Below are positions 22,230 to 35,340 of a stretch of 64,000 nt of DNA, one piece after another. The stretch is from positions 62,001 to 126,000 of the forward strand of contig MNCI01027140.1 of the NCBI GenBank assembly GCA_015680685.1, in the 5' to 3' direction. The notes under the pieces are model-generated. The model saw only the letters and a list, made by a program, of their open reading frames with translations. It did not search any database and had not been told where the DNA came from. Each line of letters begins with the position of its first letter. The stretch's first letter is position 1. Position numbers and translations under genes: made by a program. Source of the stretch: Gnetum montanum (taxonomy: Eukaryota > Streptophyta > Gnetopsida > Gnetales > Gnetaceae).

Positions 22230-24150
22230 ACTAGAAGAGTCTTGTGGAGATGAAGGTTGCTAAACATAATAACCATAGGAATTTGGTTGCCAGTAGGGAT
22301 ACTATTTTCTTGGAGGTGCTAGCGCCCACAATTGTGGTTTTTGCCATTACCAGTACAATTCATAAGGTTGCAGTAGAGTTCCACTTGGATAATACTACTA
22401 TGGTTGGTGGGACTATCAAGAGTTGCCTTATGGATAAGGTAATCTTTTAGGTGTTTTCCTTTATGCAAGTCATGGATGTAAGGCATACATCCTAGATTCC
22501 TACAAGTGTAACATAATTGAACAACATCCCTTAGGATGTTCATACTAGCAAATGTCACACCCACCATTATCATCTAATTCATTGTCTGCAACCATCTCTA
22601 TCATAGCCATCTTACCCTTACCCTTGGATATGGCATGTTCAGCTTCCTTATGTCTCCCACACTCACACTCATGACTTTGTTCATTAGACTCTTCAACAAT
22701 TTTTGAAACAAATTGAAACTTATTATCCATGGAGTCCCATAATTGATCAACCTTAGCTATAATTTCACATTGAAATTTCTAGAGTGGCAAGGTTTTTTTA
22801 TTAGCCACCTCATCTCTTGTCGGCTCATCCTCATTGTCACAAAATTGAACCTTCCTTTTGTGAATGAAAGGGTTCCTATTTTATTCCTCTACACTTTCTC
22901 ACTTTTTCAATTCTTCCTCCTCCCTAACTACCTACTCAATTAACTTTTAGATCCAATAGGTGCTTAACTCTGTTAGTCTCTGTTGAGCATAGATGCCAAG
23001 GGTTATTCTTGTTTTGGATTATAGCCCATCTATAATATGGCAAAGTTGATTAAGCTAATAATATCCATGGCCAAGAGACTTATGCAATAGAGAGTAGTAT
23101 CGGCCAATAGCAACATCCAAGAGTTCATGGTTTTCTTGTTTTCACCCTTGGATCTACTTCCTCAAGTTGGACACTTGGGAGTACATTTGATATTTGTCAT
23201 TAAACAATTCTAACATTATATTCCATTGCCTGATTGATTCCGGTTCCAAGGACCGATACTAATCTTTTGCTTCCTTAATGGGTGTCCTTGGAAATAATTT
23301 CAACTTCTACCAATCATTTTCAATATTCTACAAGGCACATGCATCCTAGAAGGCTTGGAGATGATTTTGTGAATCAGTGTCATAGCCTTCCTCAAACTGA
23401 GGGATGTTATTCATGTTCAACCTCTTTATTCTACTATCCTTTACATGTCTTATTGGAATCCTCATGGCCTCTACAATGTTTAACATGTTTCGAGTGGCAA
23501 GTAGAGGTTCATCAAGGCCATAGTGATGGTGCCTACGATGTTCTCTACTAACCCTTATTTCATGGTAGTGGGTTTTTTTGGATCACCCACACCTCTGATC
23601 ATGATTGTCCCGATGGTCCCTTCTATTGTTTCAATCTCGTTGGTCATCTCCATCATGTTCATGCCCTTTGCAACCATGATCTAAGCTAGATGAAGAAGAA
23701 TAAGATGACTAAGGGGAAGAGGAAGGAGGGCTTACATAATGTTGATGCATACTACCTTCTCTTCAATGATCATGATCACGATCGTGATCATGACTTCCAC
23801 TTGCCCCCTTGTCATGACTTGCTCTTCTAGATCCATTTTTGTCATTGGATCTGTTCTAACAAGAACTAGGATTATGAATTGTGGATTGCATGTTCTGGTT
23901 AAGGGCCCCTTAACCAAAGTCAAAGAGAGAAGTGTCACCAAAGAAAAAGTTCCTAGAGAAGTGTTCATCTTCATCCAATGGGCCAAGCATAGGGGGAAAG
24001 GTGTTTAACCCCTTGCCCTTTGAAAGATCATGTTGTTGCTCTAACTGATGATCCCTTAACCTTTGTGCTTCAGTGGGATGGTAATACCTTGAATTGAGAT
24101 CGCATCTCATACTCCTCGTAAAGATGTTGAGGTCCATGTTGTGCAAGAAT
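22230..24150 (-). pseudogene. gag of element A
   Basis: Read on the minus strand from about 24146 (MHNMDLNIF) downwards. Open pieces are 23910-24146 and 22545-22730; between them (22930-23110) is a segment ending ILGIYAQQRLTELSTYWI, typical of the capsid C-terminus in this lineage. 22545-22730 is Glu- and Lys-rich with several Cys. Many stops and frame changes. No intact CCHC knuckle was found. Confidence 0.65.
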
Positions 24151-24498
24151 TAGCTAGAGCATAGCTAGAATAGATCAATCCAATGGCAACACAATGTTGC
24201 CTTCCATGTTGTGCCACTATAGCATTTCATCTTAATGTGAGATGAAGATGAAGTTTGGTACATACTCATTGGGATGAGCATACACCACCTGGTATTGTTG
24301 AGGCATTTGGTCTATCCTAGGTAGAGATAGGCTCCTGTGAGAAAAAGACATTTTATATTAGTGAATATATATGTAGTGTGTGGTTAAGATTTAATTTAGT
24401 TATAATAATAGTTTTTTTCTTGTAAGATTTGACCTTAGGGTTTGCACAACGAGGTTATAAATTTCACTAAGTTTAGATAGTGCACGTAGAACTAAAGT

Positions 24499-24516
24499 TC
24501 CCTGACAATGGCACCA
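24499..24516 (-). promoter_or_regulatory. Primer binding site, tRNA-Asp type (element A)
   Basis: Minus strand TGGTGCCATTGTCAGGGA against the standard TGGCGCCGTTGCCGGGGA, complementary to the 3' end of plant tRNA-Asp. All four differences are C-to-T or G-to-A at CG or CCG positions. It sits one base inside the 5' LTR. Confidence 0.85.
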
Positions 24517-24517
24517 A

Positions 24518-25401
24518 TGATGAGCAACAAGGTACCCCCTATGCCCAACCATACAAATCACAGGTGTTCACATGTGATGCAATTGAATTTTGCCAACTTT
24601 CATTACCAAGTATGCTAGAGCTAAATGGTTAGTTTGTGTTGTCCATTCGTTGTCTTCCCAATCTCACTTGTAAAATGGAAGTGTATGGTTAAGTGTGATT
24701 GAGGCATAATATTTTTATCATTTTATGTTTTATCAATTTTATCACCTAAAAAAATAATGAAAGTGAGAGTAATTAAATGCTAAGTGAACTATTTTCTAAT
24801 CTAGCCTAACATAAGTAACCATTCCCACTTCCCGAACACATCCTGAACTTCATGTAAATAATGATGGGTTGTCAAATGCTAACCGTTTCTGAGCTACTAA
24901 GTGTCACACATATGTTTGAAGGGGTCGTGCTTGTGTATTTTAATTAATTACTTAATTAATGAAGATTAATTACTAAATGAATAATGTTAAATGTGAACTA
25001 CATGAAATCACAATGTATAAATGCATAAAGAAAGAAAATCTTAAGTGCTGCAAAGATGAATCAAAGAGCTCATCTTTATTGCCAACACAATGGTGTGTTC
25101 ATGTACATCAATGCTTGAAAAAAGATCCAATTACACTTAGACCTCCTACTATGGGCACTTGAAAAATATTCTAACTCTTGAATGAACAAACTACAAGAAT
25201 TTTGCTACTTGACTGAAAAACTCTCCCCAAATCATGTGCCCAAGGGCTATATTTATAGGGCCAGGAATACCCCACGATATCGCATACCCAATATTGAATC
25301 TTGGGCCATGATATTATGTACCTGATATCATGTACTCAATATTGTAATCACCCTGATATCAAATACCTAATATCAAGGCTCATAAAAAACATGATTCATT
25401 A
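24518..25401 (-). repeat. 5' LTR of gypsy element A
   Basis: Matches 15302-16142 throughout. TATA box CTATAAATATAG on the minus strand at about 25246-25258. The terminal CA has mutated (ATTCATTA), so the outer edge is good to a few bases. The U3 end (25270-25385) contains six or more GATATC/AATATT-centred repeats. Confidence 0.85.
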
Positions 25402-26400
25402 TTATTATTTGGTGTATGCTTTATGGATATCATTTAATATTAGGAATACCCTTTCATTTTTTTCTAATAGATTGAGATTTATGAAGTATTCTATTTATGA
25501 TAAACTAAGATCAAGGTCAAGCTTGCATGCCATGCTTAATATACAAAGTTTCACTTAAATGGATAATTTAGATAGCTTTCCATACACTAATTCGTATGGG
25601 GAATAGCCTATAAAAAGTTTCAACTTGGAGTGATAAGCCCATAAAGCACTTTTTATTTTTGTGTTTCAATCCCTCCCATACCTACTAATCATCCTTGTGA
25701 TGATATATGTAATTTTTTAATTAGTTACGTCTACTTGACCATTTACTTGGGAGTGATAAGGTATTGTGAATTTATGCTTAACTTCTAAGTGTTGCATTAG
25801 TTTTTGTTTGAAGAGAACACCCATAAGATGAGTACCGATATTTAAAAAAAGTGTCCTTGGTACACCAAATCTATTAACCACATATAATTGAAAAACTTTT
25901 GTGGTTGTTGTTGTGGTGTAGTTAGATACTATTGTAGCATTTTCTCATTTTGTATAGTAGCCTATGACAACAATAATATAGGATTTTCCATTTGATATAG
26001 GCTTGATAAAACCTATAAAATCAATTTCTATAAATCAAATAATTCTTGTAGATGGATTCATTACTAGTATTCTTTAAACCTTACTATCATTTTATCATTG
26101 CATTGACATTTTTCATACAATTTGACAAACTGATGAACATCCATAAAGAACATAGGCTAAACATATCTAACCATGAGGATTTTAATGGCTATTTGTCTTT
26201 CTACATAATGGCCTCCACAAGGCCCTTCATGAGAATCTTGGAGGATGTTTGGCTAATTTTCTTTAGGTGCATACCAATAGACTAGATCATCTACATAAAT
26301 TTTATAGAGCTTAGACTGTATCTCCATGTAGTACTTGACTTGAAGTAGGAATTGTTATTTTATATGATTATCAAATTTAGTAGAGATACCACAAGTTGAC
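25402..26400 (-). mobile_element. Gypsy element G0, right fragment: integrase region
   Basis: Related to 18490-19430 of element A. Minus-strand codons show an integrase core (VVNRFGVPRTLFLNIGTHL-like) and IPYHSQVNGQVDVTN, then YSPYELVYGKL at about 25590. The ISDNG block is destroyed (FLNIG). With the fragments at 10200-10535 and 15009-15301 it forms one older element. Confidence 0.75.
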
Positions 26401-27450
26401 AAGAAGTTACAATTAGGTCATGATATTCTACCATGAGTGAACCATGGGTTATGGTATGTGAAGGACTAGAAACTAGTATCCCATAAGTCATGGCATGCTC
26501 ATGGTTTGAGAAAACTACAACACAATGACTTAAGCATGAGTATTAATCAAACTAAAAAATTTTAATAACTTTAGATTTTGATGTTATATTTAAATGGAAT
26601 TTGTTTTTTTATAGTCAAGTTTGATTGCTAAAAAAGCTAAGGATTGAATTAGTCTCAATAAATTGGATTTTATGGGGAAATTAATGAATCCTACTTTATT
26701 ATCTTTTGAATTTCTAGATTTTCTATTAAACTAGACCTAAGTTAAAATTGATGTGAAAAATTCGATGGAGATGTTGAAGATGATCAATATGTGCTTTGAG
26801 GGCTATTGTTGGAGTTGTTTGAAACTATCATTGAATGTTGAAAGATAAAATAGTGGATTAGAGAGATATTGAAAATTGACAACTAATTTTAATGAAGATA
26901 TGATGGAATGTGAATTAGTAATGAAATGTAAAATAAGTTTAGTGAAAATCATAGCTCAATATTTTAGATTTCTTTTACATATTACAATGACATTTTATCC
27001 ATATATTTATAGCCAAATAATGAGGCCATAATACAAAAAAATTGAAGTATATTATATAAAAAAATAGGTAGGAAATTCAAGATACATGAAAGATTAGGGT
27101 CACTCTCTAATTATATCCATCTATTAATGTTTTTCTAAAAGAAAAAATAATAATAACTCTTATCTTATCATTTTTAGCATAAGATTCCAAATATCCATTT
27201 CATTGGAGGAGGGGGATGATGGAGCCTAAAAAATAAATTATAATATTAAAAAAATTAAAGTACATCAAATCATTTAAGAAATAGTCTAAATAGAAAGCCT
27301 CATAGTTTTGGGAATGCCTTTTCAGGTATTCATCCTTAAAGCTAATCTTGAAAAACCTTTCCTCTAGTCTAGAAAAAGAATTAGATCTTGCTCTTACTCA
27401 AAACAACCCTCACAGATTTTCACTTTTTAAGGATTTCTTCTAATAGAAGG
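26400..27450. other. Unassigned sequence
   Basis: 26410-26530 has phrases such as 'ccatgggttatggtatg' also found at 32330-32890. The rest is AT-rich with no recognisable domain; the end may include the 3' untranslated part of the LINE that follows. Confidence 0.4.
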
Positions 27451-30400
27451 AGAAAGCTATTTGAAAAGATCAAATAATACATCAACCAAAAATAATGAAA
27501 CAATAGCAACAAAAGTTGAAAGATTATTATTCTTGAGCATCCAAAATAGAACAAAATTAATATTATAGGAAATAAATTAGTTTTTTAGCTTTGACTGAGA
27601 TCTTTTTTTCTTGAAGCTGTAGCTAAAAAGTAACATCCTTAAGAAGCTAGTATTTAACTCTTAAAGAGAGATCATAGTTATACTCTTGTTGTTGAAAAAT
27701 AACTATACATTGATGCTTCCTATTACAGTAGAAAAAAGTTGGTTGAAAACATTTCTAAATATAAAGAAAACAAGTACAAAATGTAGGCTGATCACCAAGA
27801 ATGATTTTATTAATGCTTGGTTGAAAGTTATTACCAAATCTAGATGTTGATTTATAAGCTTGTTGAGTAATAGAAAACTTTTTTAAATGAGAAAAATAGT
27901 CTTCACTTATATAGAGAAGACATCATGAAGAAACATTTCTCATATGTTTAAGACAAGTGCTAAGAGAAAGACCTTGATGAATAAGACATCATAAAAAAAT
28001 ATGAATGTTAGAAAATGTAGGAATTTTTTATGAATGAAATTATTTTTTGTAATAATCTTGAAAGAAGATTTTGTGTTAAAAGAAAAAATAGATCTTCTAT
28101 CCTTCCAAAAACTATTTGGAAAAGCATGATGCAAATTGTTATCAACTTTAAATAAATTCTCAAGATTAAAATTTCTTTTTTCTATCTCTATTTAAACCAT
28201 AGAGTCTAGAAGCTTCATTTCATGTAATCCATATATCATACACATGTGGATAAGAAACTATAGTAATATTAAATTTTTTCTTAGAACATAATATAAATAA
28301 ATTAGTAGCTCAAGCTCCTTCATTAAAAGTAAGTCATAATTGTAATTCTAATATTTGCTAGGATTGGACTATCTTTTCTAAATTTTTTGAAGAATTGAAG
28401 AAATTGGAATACAAATGACCTAAGGAAGAATAAGAAAGTGAAGAAAATTATTAGAAGAAAATATGTTATCATTCTTAGGTTTTTCTTGCATAAGGTTTTT
28501 TTTCTTAAAAGTAGCATTCAAACATCATCTTCATTAATGGAATTTGTAATCCATTTTGCTACAATAGAAATACAAATGACCTAAGGAAGAATAAGAAAGT
28601 GAAGAAAATTATTAGAAGAAAATATGTTATCATTCTTAGGTTTTTCTTGCATAAGGTTTTTTTTCTTAAAAGTAGCATTCAAACATCATCTTCATTAATG
28701 GAATTTGTAATCCATTTTGGTGCAATAGAAATACCCTAGTTATAATAATTAATGAGGTAAAGTCTTCTATCTTTGTTTGCTGCTAGCATAAATATCCCAA
28801 GAAACTATATAAAAACCTTTTTTTTGTTGCTTAATACATCAAATAAATGGATGGATAATATGATTAATTCTATCATAAGAATTTTTAGAAGGAGTCCAAA
28901 AACTAGAGTAATAAACAGAAGTGATTGAAGCATCTTCTTAATAACTAAAAATTTTCTAGTAAGGGTAATTTTTTTTACTTTCCATTTATCAAGATTCTTT
29001 TCCATTTCATCAATCACATAACTCCAAAAAATAGTAAGATTAGGCTCAAAAGAAAATGGTATTTCTAAAATTATAAGAGAATATTTTTTCTAGATTTTCT
29101 AAGGCTTAAGAGTAATCCACTCATCGATATTGCTATTTCAATAAATAACAAATTCTTACCATATGATATGAGAACTAGATAACATATTGTCATTTTCCAA
29201 TTTAGCTAAAATATTCTTGATATGTTGAAAAAATTATTGATTGTAAAAAAAGAATCATTTGCAAAATGCATGTTAAGTAATTATGTGCCTTCATTGTTAA
29301 GTAAAATTCTATTAATTATATTCTTTTATAGATCATAATGTAGATTATGTAAAAGAGATTTTGCAACAATAATAAAAAGATAGGGAGCTAGAGAACAACC
29401 TTGATGAAGTGATCATTTAAAAGAAAAGGAGAACTTATTCCAAAATTAGTAATAACTTGAGCATTAGTATTAGTGAAAAGAGGATAAATAAGATTATCAC
29501 CAAGTACTAGTTTATAGAGATAAAAAATATTGAAAGTCCATTCAATATTATCATAAGCTTTATCATATTCTAACTTAATAAAAATAATGTCTTGCATTGT
29601 ATTAGAAGCCCACTACATTTCCTTCCAATCTACAATAATACTATTTAAGATATGTTTACTTCTAACAAAATTATTCTACTTAAGTCTGATAATATATTTA
29701 ATAATCTTCTACACCCAATGAGCCATCCATTTAGCTAAAATTTTATAAGTAAAGTTAAGAAGTGTAATAGACCTCCAATTACCAATATTTTGAAGATATC
29801 CATTCTTAGGAAGATCATGAATCATATTTTTATTAATATTTTTATCAAAAGAATCTTTTTTAATGGCTTCCTTGAAAACATGAAAGAGATCATCTTCAAT
29901 GATGTCCAAATACTTCTTAAAAAGTTCAATTAAAACCCCATCAAAACTTGGAGCTTTACCATATGCTAAACCAAAGGCCACTACTTTGATTTATTCTATT
30001 GTAATTTTTACTTCAAGATTATTTTGATGCACTTCTATTATAAGAGGAGGAATATGCATACTAGAGGCCTAAAAGGATTTCTTACTAAATTATTTAGAAG
30101 AAAATTGATATGCTAACAAACTATTAATAGTGTCAAGATTTATGATGATGAAATCATTTATATAAAGTAATTCTAGTTTAGGTACTTATTCCTTTCCTTT
30201 TCAAAATTTAGAAAATTATTTACAAGGTTCATCTTCAATTTCTAGCTAACTCATATGACTTTTAGTGAGACCATTTTTAGCTTCAAAAACATCCCAACAT
30301 TATTTAGTATAGCAAGCTTTAGCCAAAGATTTTTGAGTTTTAAAATCAAAGGGATTTCAATCTCATATAATTTGCATTTTCTTGATAGATTCTACAAGAT

Positions 30401-30480
30401 CGTCTTCAACTTAAAACTTATAATTTGAAAATTACTTTTCAAACCATCTAACATACTTCTTAACTATAAAAGTAATTTAC
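27450..30480 (-). mobile_element. L1-type LINE, 5'-truncated and decayed
   Basis: A non-LTR retroelement ORF2 read on the minus strand. RT starts near 30000: piece 29709-29981 has GLAYGKAPSFDGVLIELFKK and NGYLQNIGNWRSITLLNFTY, the classic plant L1 RT blocks. Piece 29388-29597 has IKLEYDKAYDNIEW, and QGCSLAPYLFIIVAKSL follows at about 29330-29410. The F-A-D-D box is lost. 27940-28134 probably belongs to the C-terminal zf-RVT region. The endonuclease domain is missing beyond about 30480, a usual result of 5' truncation. No polyA tail or target duplication was found. Confidence 0.8.
28408..28729. repeat. 161-bp tandem duplication inside the LINE
   Basis: 28408-28568 and 28569-28729 are near-identical; I count two differences, both close to the end of the unit (gctaca against ggtgca). 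The surrounding LINE is heavily decayed, so the duplication is much younger than the element. Confidence 0.9.
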
Positions 30481-33400
30481 TACTATGAATTAATCTAAAA
30501 AATATCACCAGTAGGTGTTTTTTCTTTTTTTTTTCTTTTTTGCATTTTATAAAGACTTTATAAAATTTTTCTTACAAGGTCTTGTAAACATGTTATCATT
30601 TACACAAAAAATCCCATGCTTTCAAAAGGAGGTAGAATTTATTCTAGAGAGAACAGTACTAATAGAAAAATAGTTTGACAAAGTAGCATGTGTATGCAAT
30701 TTTTTATTTTCTTATGAACTTCTCTAGAACCTTGATTGTTCTTTCATTCTCATGGTTTGGAACTTTGGAATTTTAAAAGTCACCACATCTTATTTTCATT
30801 TGAATCTTTGCATTAACTTAAACATATATGGACATTGGTATTCATGTTAATTTAAAGCCTAAGGTAGACATGTGGAATGTTTTCTATTGTTGGCTAAGAT
30901 CCTTCTAATCACATTATATGTTATAGTCTTCATACATATTTTTGGATTATTTGTTGACCTTTTCTCCTCATGATGATCATACATCTTGTTGAAACAATAT
31001 TATAATTCTCCTTGATGGTTGATCTATACTTAATATGTCTTAATTATTATTCAGTTAATATAAGTCCTCATTGCACCATCAATTTGCTAATTGATCCTTT
31101 AACTACTTAATTTCTTGGATTGGTTTTGGATTCATTCCTTAGACTCTCAATGATCTTTCTAACCCTCTAAGAAAAATAACTGTAATAACTCATATTTTTC
31201 AATGTTCTTATTAGTATCCTTCTCCTTGTGCCTTGTGCTTTTGGTTCTAGATGTTATGTGATGCTTTGGTTATATTGTTGATTAGATAGATTTTCTAGCT
31301 TTGTATTTTATGTTTATTTATATTTCAATTTTAGGCATTATTTTAATTATGTATGATTATTATTATTTTTAGTTGCTGTATACTAACTAATGGATGAGTT
31401 TTGGCAAATTTTCATCGAGGCTATGATATGGACATGTGATGATATAGTTGATTTATATATGAGCATCATGTTTTATTTTTATTAATTACATTTATATGTC
31501 ATGTTTTGTTTCTCTATCTCTTAGTTTTAATATATTTTGGCTTTGTGGAAGATAATGTATATTACATGAGATTTAATGTTATAATACTTTAATTATGTTT
31601 TAACTTTTAAAAATTAGATAGTTATGGATTCTTTAGATGATTTTTCATAAAAAAACCCACACTTCATTCAACTAAACACTTGTACATATAATTTGTTAAA
31701 CATGGAAATGCTACTAGATTGAAGGATTATAACAATGTATGAAGCTTTATCAGTTCATGAGTGTGACATCATAAGAGTTTGTGGTTAAGTTTCATATGTT
31801 GTTATGGATACATGCTTTGATTTTCTAGGTGAGTATTCATAGGATTTTATGCACATTTAGTGAGGGTTGGCTACTATTTAATTTATGAAAATCTATGTGA
31901 ACTTTGATTGGGAATTAATTTTGTATACAAAAATAGTATTATTTGGATTATGTACTTCAATTCATTGTACCTTCTATTATAGTTTTATATATTTTATTAA
32001 TTTCTGGTTTTAGGAATTTTACGTGAATTAATATATCAACTATTTTGGAGTATGGGTATTGCTTATTCAACTACTATTATGTTGTTACATTCATCTTAGC
32101 ATAGATGTTATTGGGTTTTAACCATTTTGTAAGATCTTGAGTGTTCATAGTTTTATAACATTTCAATGAGCTTTTTAGGATTTAGACCCTTATGTTATGT
32201 CATTATATTGTTGACTTGTTTTACCTTAGTTTGTTCTGTTAATTATACTTCCTAGTCCTTTTTCTCTTTATTCTTGATATTCTTTGATTATTGTTGGATG
32301 TTTTCTAGTCTCTTTTTGTTGATTTGACCCTTTTCAAAAAATTTAATCATAACCATGAGTTATTGCATGACTGATATTAACCATAAGTTATGTTCAAGTT
32401 GTTCTCATCCATCATAATTCTTGATGAGATTATGATAAAGTTGTAATCAACCTCTGGTCATCTTATGCATTTTTTAGTCTCTATTTTCATAAACTTGTCA
32501 TATCACAAGTCATCATATACTCTTGGTATAGTTGTGATTGATCATCATGAGGTATGATAAGGTTATGATTGAGTCTTTATTTCCATTTTTACTCTTCTAC
32601 ACTATTTTTTAAGCTCTTTTATCAATCATGACTCAAAGTGAGATCATGTTCTTTCATCACAAGTAGTGGTAAGATCATGGTTGTTATTTACCTTTGCTAT
32701 TTTTATCATCTTATGTCATTTTTTGCATTTTGATCAACCATAGGTTATGGTCAAGTTGTGATCTATGCACCATGGGTTCTAATCAAGTTATGGTTAACTT
32801 GTGATAGAGGATTTTCATTATAGGTTCTATCAGTGGATATTTTGATAAGATAATGAGTCATGGTTAGGTTGTGGTATCTTAAGTTTATTATTCTTAGATC
32901 CTTCCTATCATTATAGATCATTTTTATACATATTGATATATTTTTATTTTAGTTGATTCACTTTGTTAGACCAAGGTTTTCTTGACATGTCAAGTTTTTT
33001 TAGAGTCATTTCTTAAAACTTTTAGATATGTTTAATGTTGTATATGTTCCTCTACCATCAAAATTTAACCTATATTATTTATATGTTCATATGAATGTTG
33101 CTTTTGAGGAGCTAGCATTGAATTGTATGGTTGATTAAATGGGCTTCCTAAAGATGTTTGGTATCTAACCACTATAAGAATGCATGAATGTGAATTTTGT
33201 TGTAGGATTCATTATACATGAGAGGATGATCCTTAGCTCACTGGTTCTTTTTATTTAATACATTTAGAATGCTAGAGGTAATTTCTATATGGTGCTTTTA
33301 GCACTAGTATTTTGAATTAAAAATAATAATAAATCCATGTGCATGGTAGTTTGGCATTTGAAATTTAAAAGTTTGGATAACTACACATGATAACTTTTGA

Positions 33401-33770
33401 TACATTTGAAACTTAGTGTAGTGTGTGTTAGCCTTCTTATTTGCATGTTGATGAGTGCTCTTGGATATTTTAGCTTGGTTAGATTTATTTGATGTTTAGA
33501 TTGATGTTTGATCTGTGCTTTTGGATGTTTGAATTGTTTATGTATTCTAACATGTTTTGCAAGCTAGCATACATTCACCTTGCCATCATAAGAATTTCTC
33601 TCAATTTAGCTAGTGGAGGTGGTAAGGTTTACTACTTAGTATATATTGATCCTCTCTCTTATTTATAGATTACCAAGGATAAGTGGAGAAAGATTTGATG
33701 ATTTCTTTATTTTGTGTTGTTATGTCTAATGATGGTAAGTGTTAGAAGTAAATGTAGCTATGGTAGAATA
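30480..33770. other. Long unassigned AT-rich region
   Basis: No coding region longer than about 50 codons and no domain recognised on either strand. 30505-30545 is a T-rich low-complexity run. The only structure is the loose repeat at 32330-32890. Confidence 0.45.
32330..32890 (+). repeat. Dispersed degenerate repeat of 'ccatgagttatggtcaagttgtgat'-like phrase
   Basis: Variants such as CATAGGTTATGGTCAAGTT, ATGAGGTATGATAAGGTTAT and GAGTCATGGTTAGGTTGTGG recur eight or more times at uneven spacing. Similar phrases occur at 26410-26530. It looks like an old minisatellite. Confidence 0.5.
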
Positions 33771-33839
33771 ATAGATGTTGGGTTAATAAATTTAACTTTG
33801 ACATCTAATTCCATTATTAATTAAATGAAGGATCTTATA

Positions 33840-34680
33840 ATGGATCCCCAAGTGGAGCCTATTACTCTTACTCCTACCCCAAATGAGAAGATCATTTAAA
33901 TGGACATCAATCATTATTTTTTTTAGTTTCTTTATTAGCATAAAAAGAAGAACTTAAACTTTTCATTAATGCTCATTACTTCAAAGAGTAATGATGATAA
34001 TAGATGACTGCTGAAGTATGAGCTTATGAAGTAATTATGTAAGCTAGGGTTGTCTACCTTTCATTGTCAAAAGGTTCTTACTATTGCCATAGTGTGGTTA
34101 GATTAGGTTGTTAACATCTTCAAGCTAATGAACTGCAATTCCATGCAACAAAATCAATTAGCAACCTATGAGTTCATAGGTTCTACTAATTGTTGGTGGC
34201 CTACTCAAGAGAAAAAACATCATTAAAAGGATCATGATGTTCATTAGAGTAATATCCTCCTCTCTTTGAATGATTGTTATATTCCGCAAAGTATGTGGAA
34301 GTAAAAGTAAATGATTTTTATCACCTTTACTAGGATAACTAAATTGTGACAAAGTATGACTATGAGTTTTTAGATTTGAGTATATATATGCCTCATATAC
34401 ATTTTAGCGAAAGAGCTAGAGTGAACTATTTCATCTATGCTCTTCATGAATTTATTAAGGATCATCCACTTCTTCTTCATGTCTATACATACCAGGATGC
34501 ATGTGTTGATGTGATGAACTTAATGCATAGTTATTCAACAGAGGCATCATATCATAATCATTATAAGAAGATGGGTTAAACCTCTTCTAGAAAGTTTAGT
34601 AGTTCCAAGAAAGCCCAAGGTTCAATATCTAGTGGGTAAAAATAGTAATAGTCACAACAGTAGTCTTCAATTGGTGGGAT
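33840..34680 (+). pseudogene. gag-like fragment of a gypsy element
   Basis: The open piece 34346-34579 reads YEFLDLSIYMPHIHFSERAR, then INY-like and HPLLLHVYTYQDACVDVMNL, a capsid C-terminal pattern of plant gypsy gag. An ATG-started leader, MDPQVEPITL, lies at 33842 upstream. After 34620 no zinc finger or protease follows. It is not clearly linked to the other elements. Confidence 0.5.
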
Positions 34681-34699
34681 CACTTGTGGATTCATTACT

Positions 34700-35340
34700 T
34701 AACATTTGTTAAGAATCTCAATCCCCATACCAATTTCAAATCTAATTCATCTTGACAAATTAAGAAATTTAAGATCTCAAGGACTCAAATGTTAAACAAG
34801 AAAGAAATAACTTCTTTGTTCATACTAAATGATAGTATAAATGCCTAAATTCATGTAACACCCAACAAAAAAAAATACTCAAGATCCTCACACTACTTCT
34901 TCATACAAAACACTCAAAGTCATACAATAATGATTTTATTCCACTTCCTTGCATAATGTCCCAAGATGTATTACAATAACAATGCTCAACATAAGATCAA
35001 CTCTCTCTTTCTCTCAAGACATTTTCACACTTCCTCTTAAGAAACTCTCTAATCTCTTACATAAGCTTAAGATCTTGATGATAATTTATAGCCTGTTTGG
35101 TAATATTTTACCTTCAATTGATGTTTATAATTCAAATATATATTAGCTATAATTTTATTTTTTTTCCTCAAATAAGATGCCTTGCTCATTAGAGACATCT
35201 TTTCCAACTGTTACAAGATCTCATAAAAGATGTCTTTTAGGTGAGGAAGTCATCTATTCCAAAGCTTGAAAGTTGTAGAGAATACACCTAACAATAAAAA
35301 GAGTATAAGGAAAAGAGCATACTCAAGGAAGAAAGCACAA
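34700..35340 (-). repeat. LTR-like sequence, minus strand
   Basis: Read on the minus strand it has a GACATCTTTTATGAGATC / AGATGTCTC-type block (35185-35260) followed by GAGAGAAAGAGAGAG and AATAAAATCATTATTGTATG, the same order as in the LTRs at 1000-1958 and 38000-39090. Edges were not found. Confidence 0.4.

Larger units (their letters stand above)
15302..25401 (-). mobile_element. Gypsy element A, complete but decayed
   Basis: Two LTRs (15302-16142 and 24518-25401), a tRNA-Asp type PBS, a polypurine tract, gag, protease, RT, RNase H and integrase all lie in the order of a Ty3/gypsy element read on the minus strand. The tRNA-Asp PBS and the gag wording suit the Athila/Tat side of plant gypsy elements. 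The flanks 'gatatt' (left) and 'ttatt' (right) are only a near-match, so the target duplication has decayed. Both flanks belong to element G0. Confidence 0.85.
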
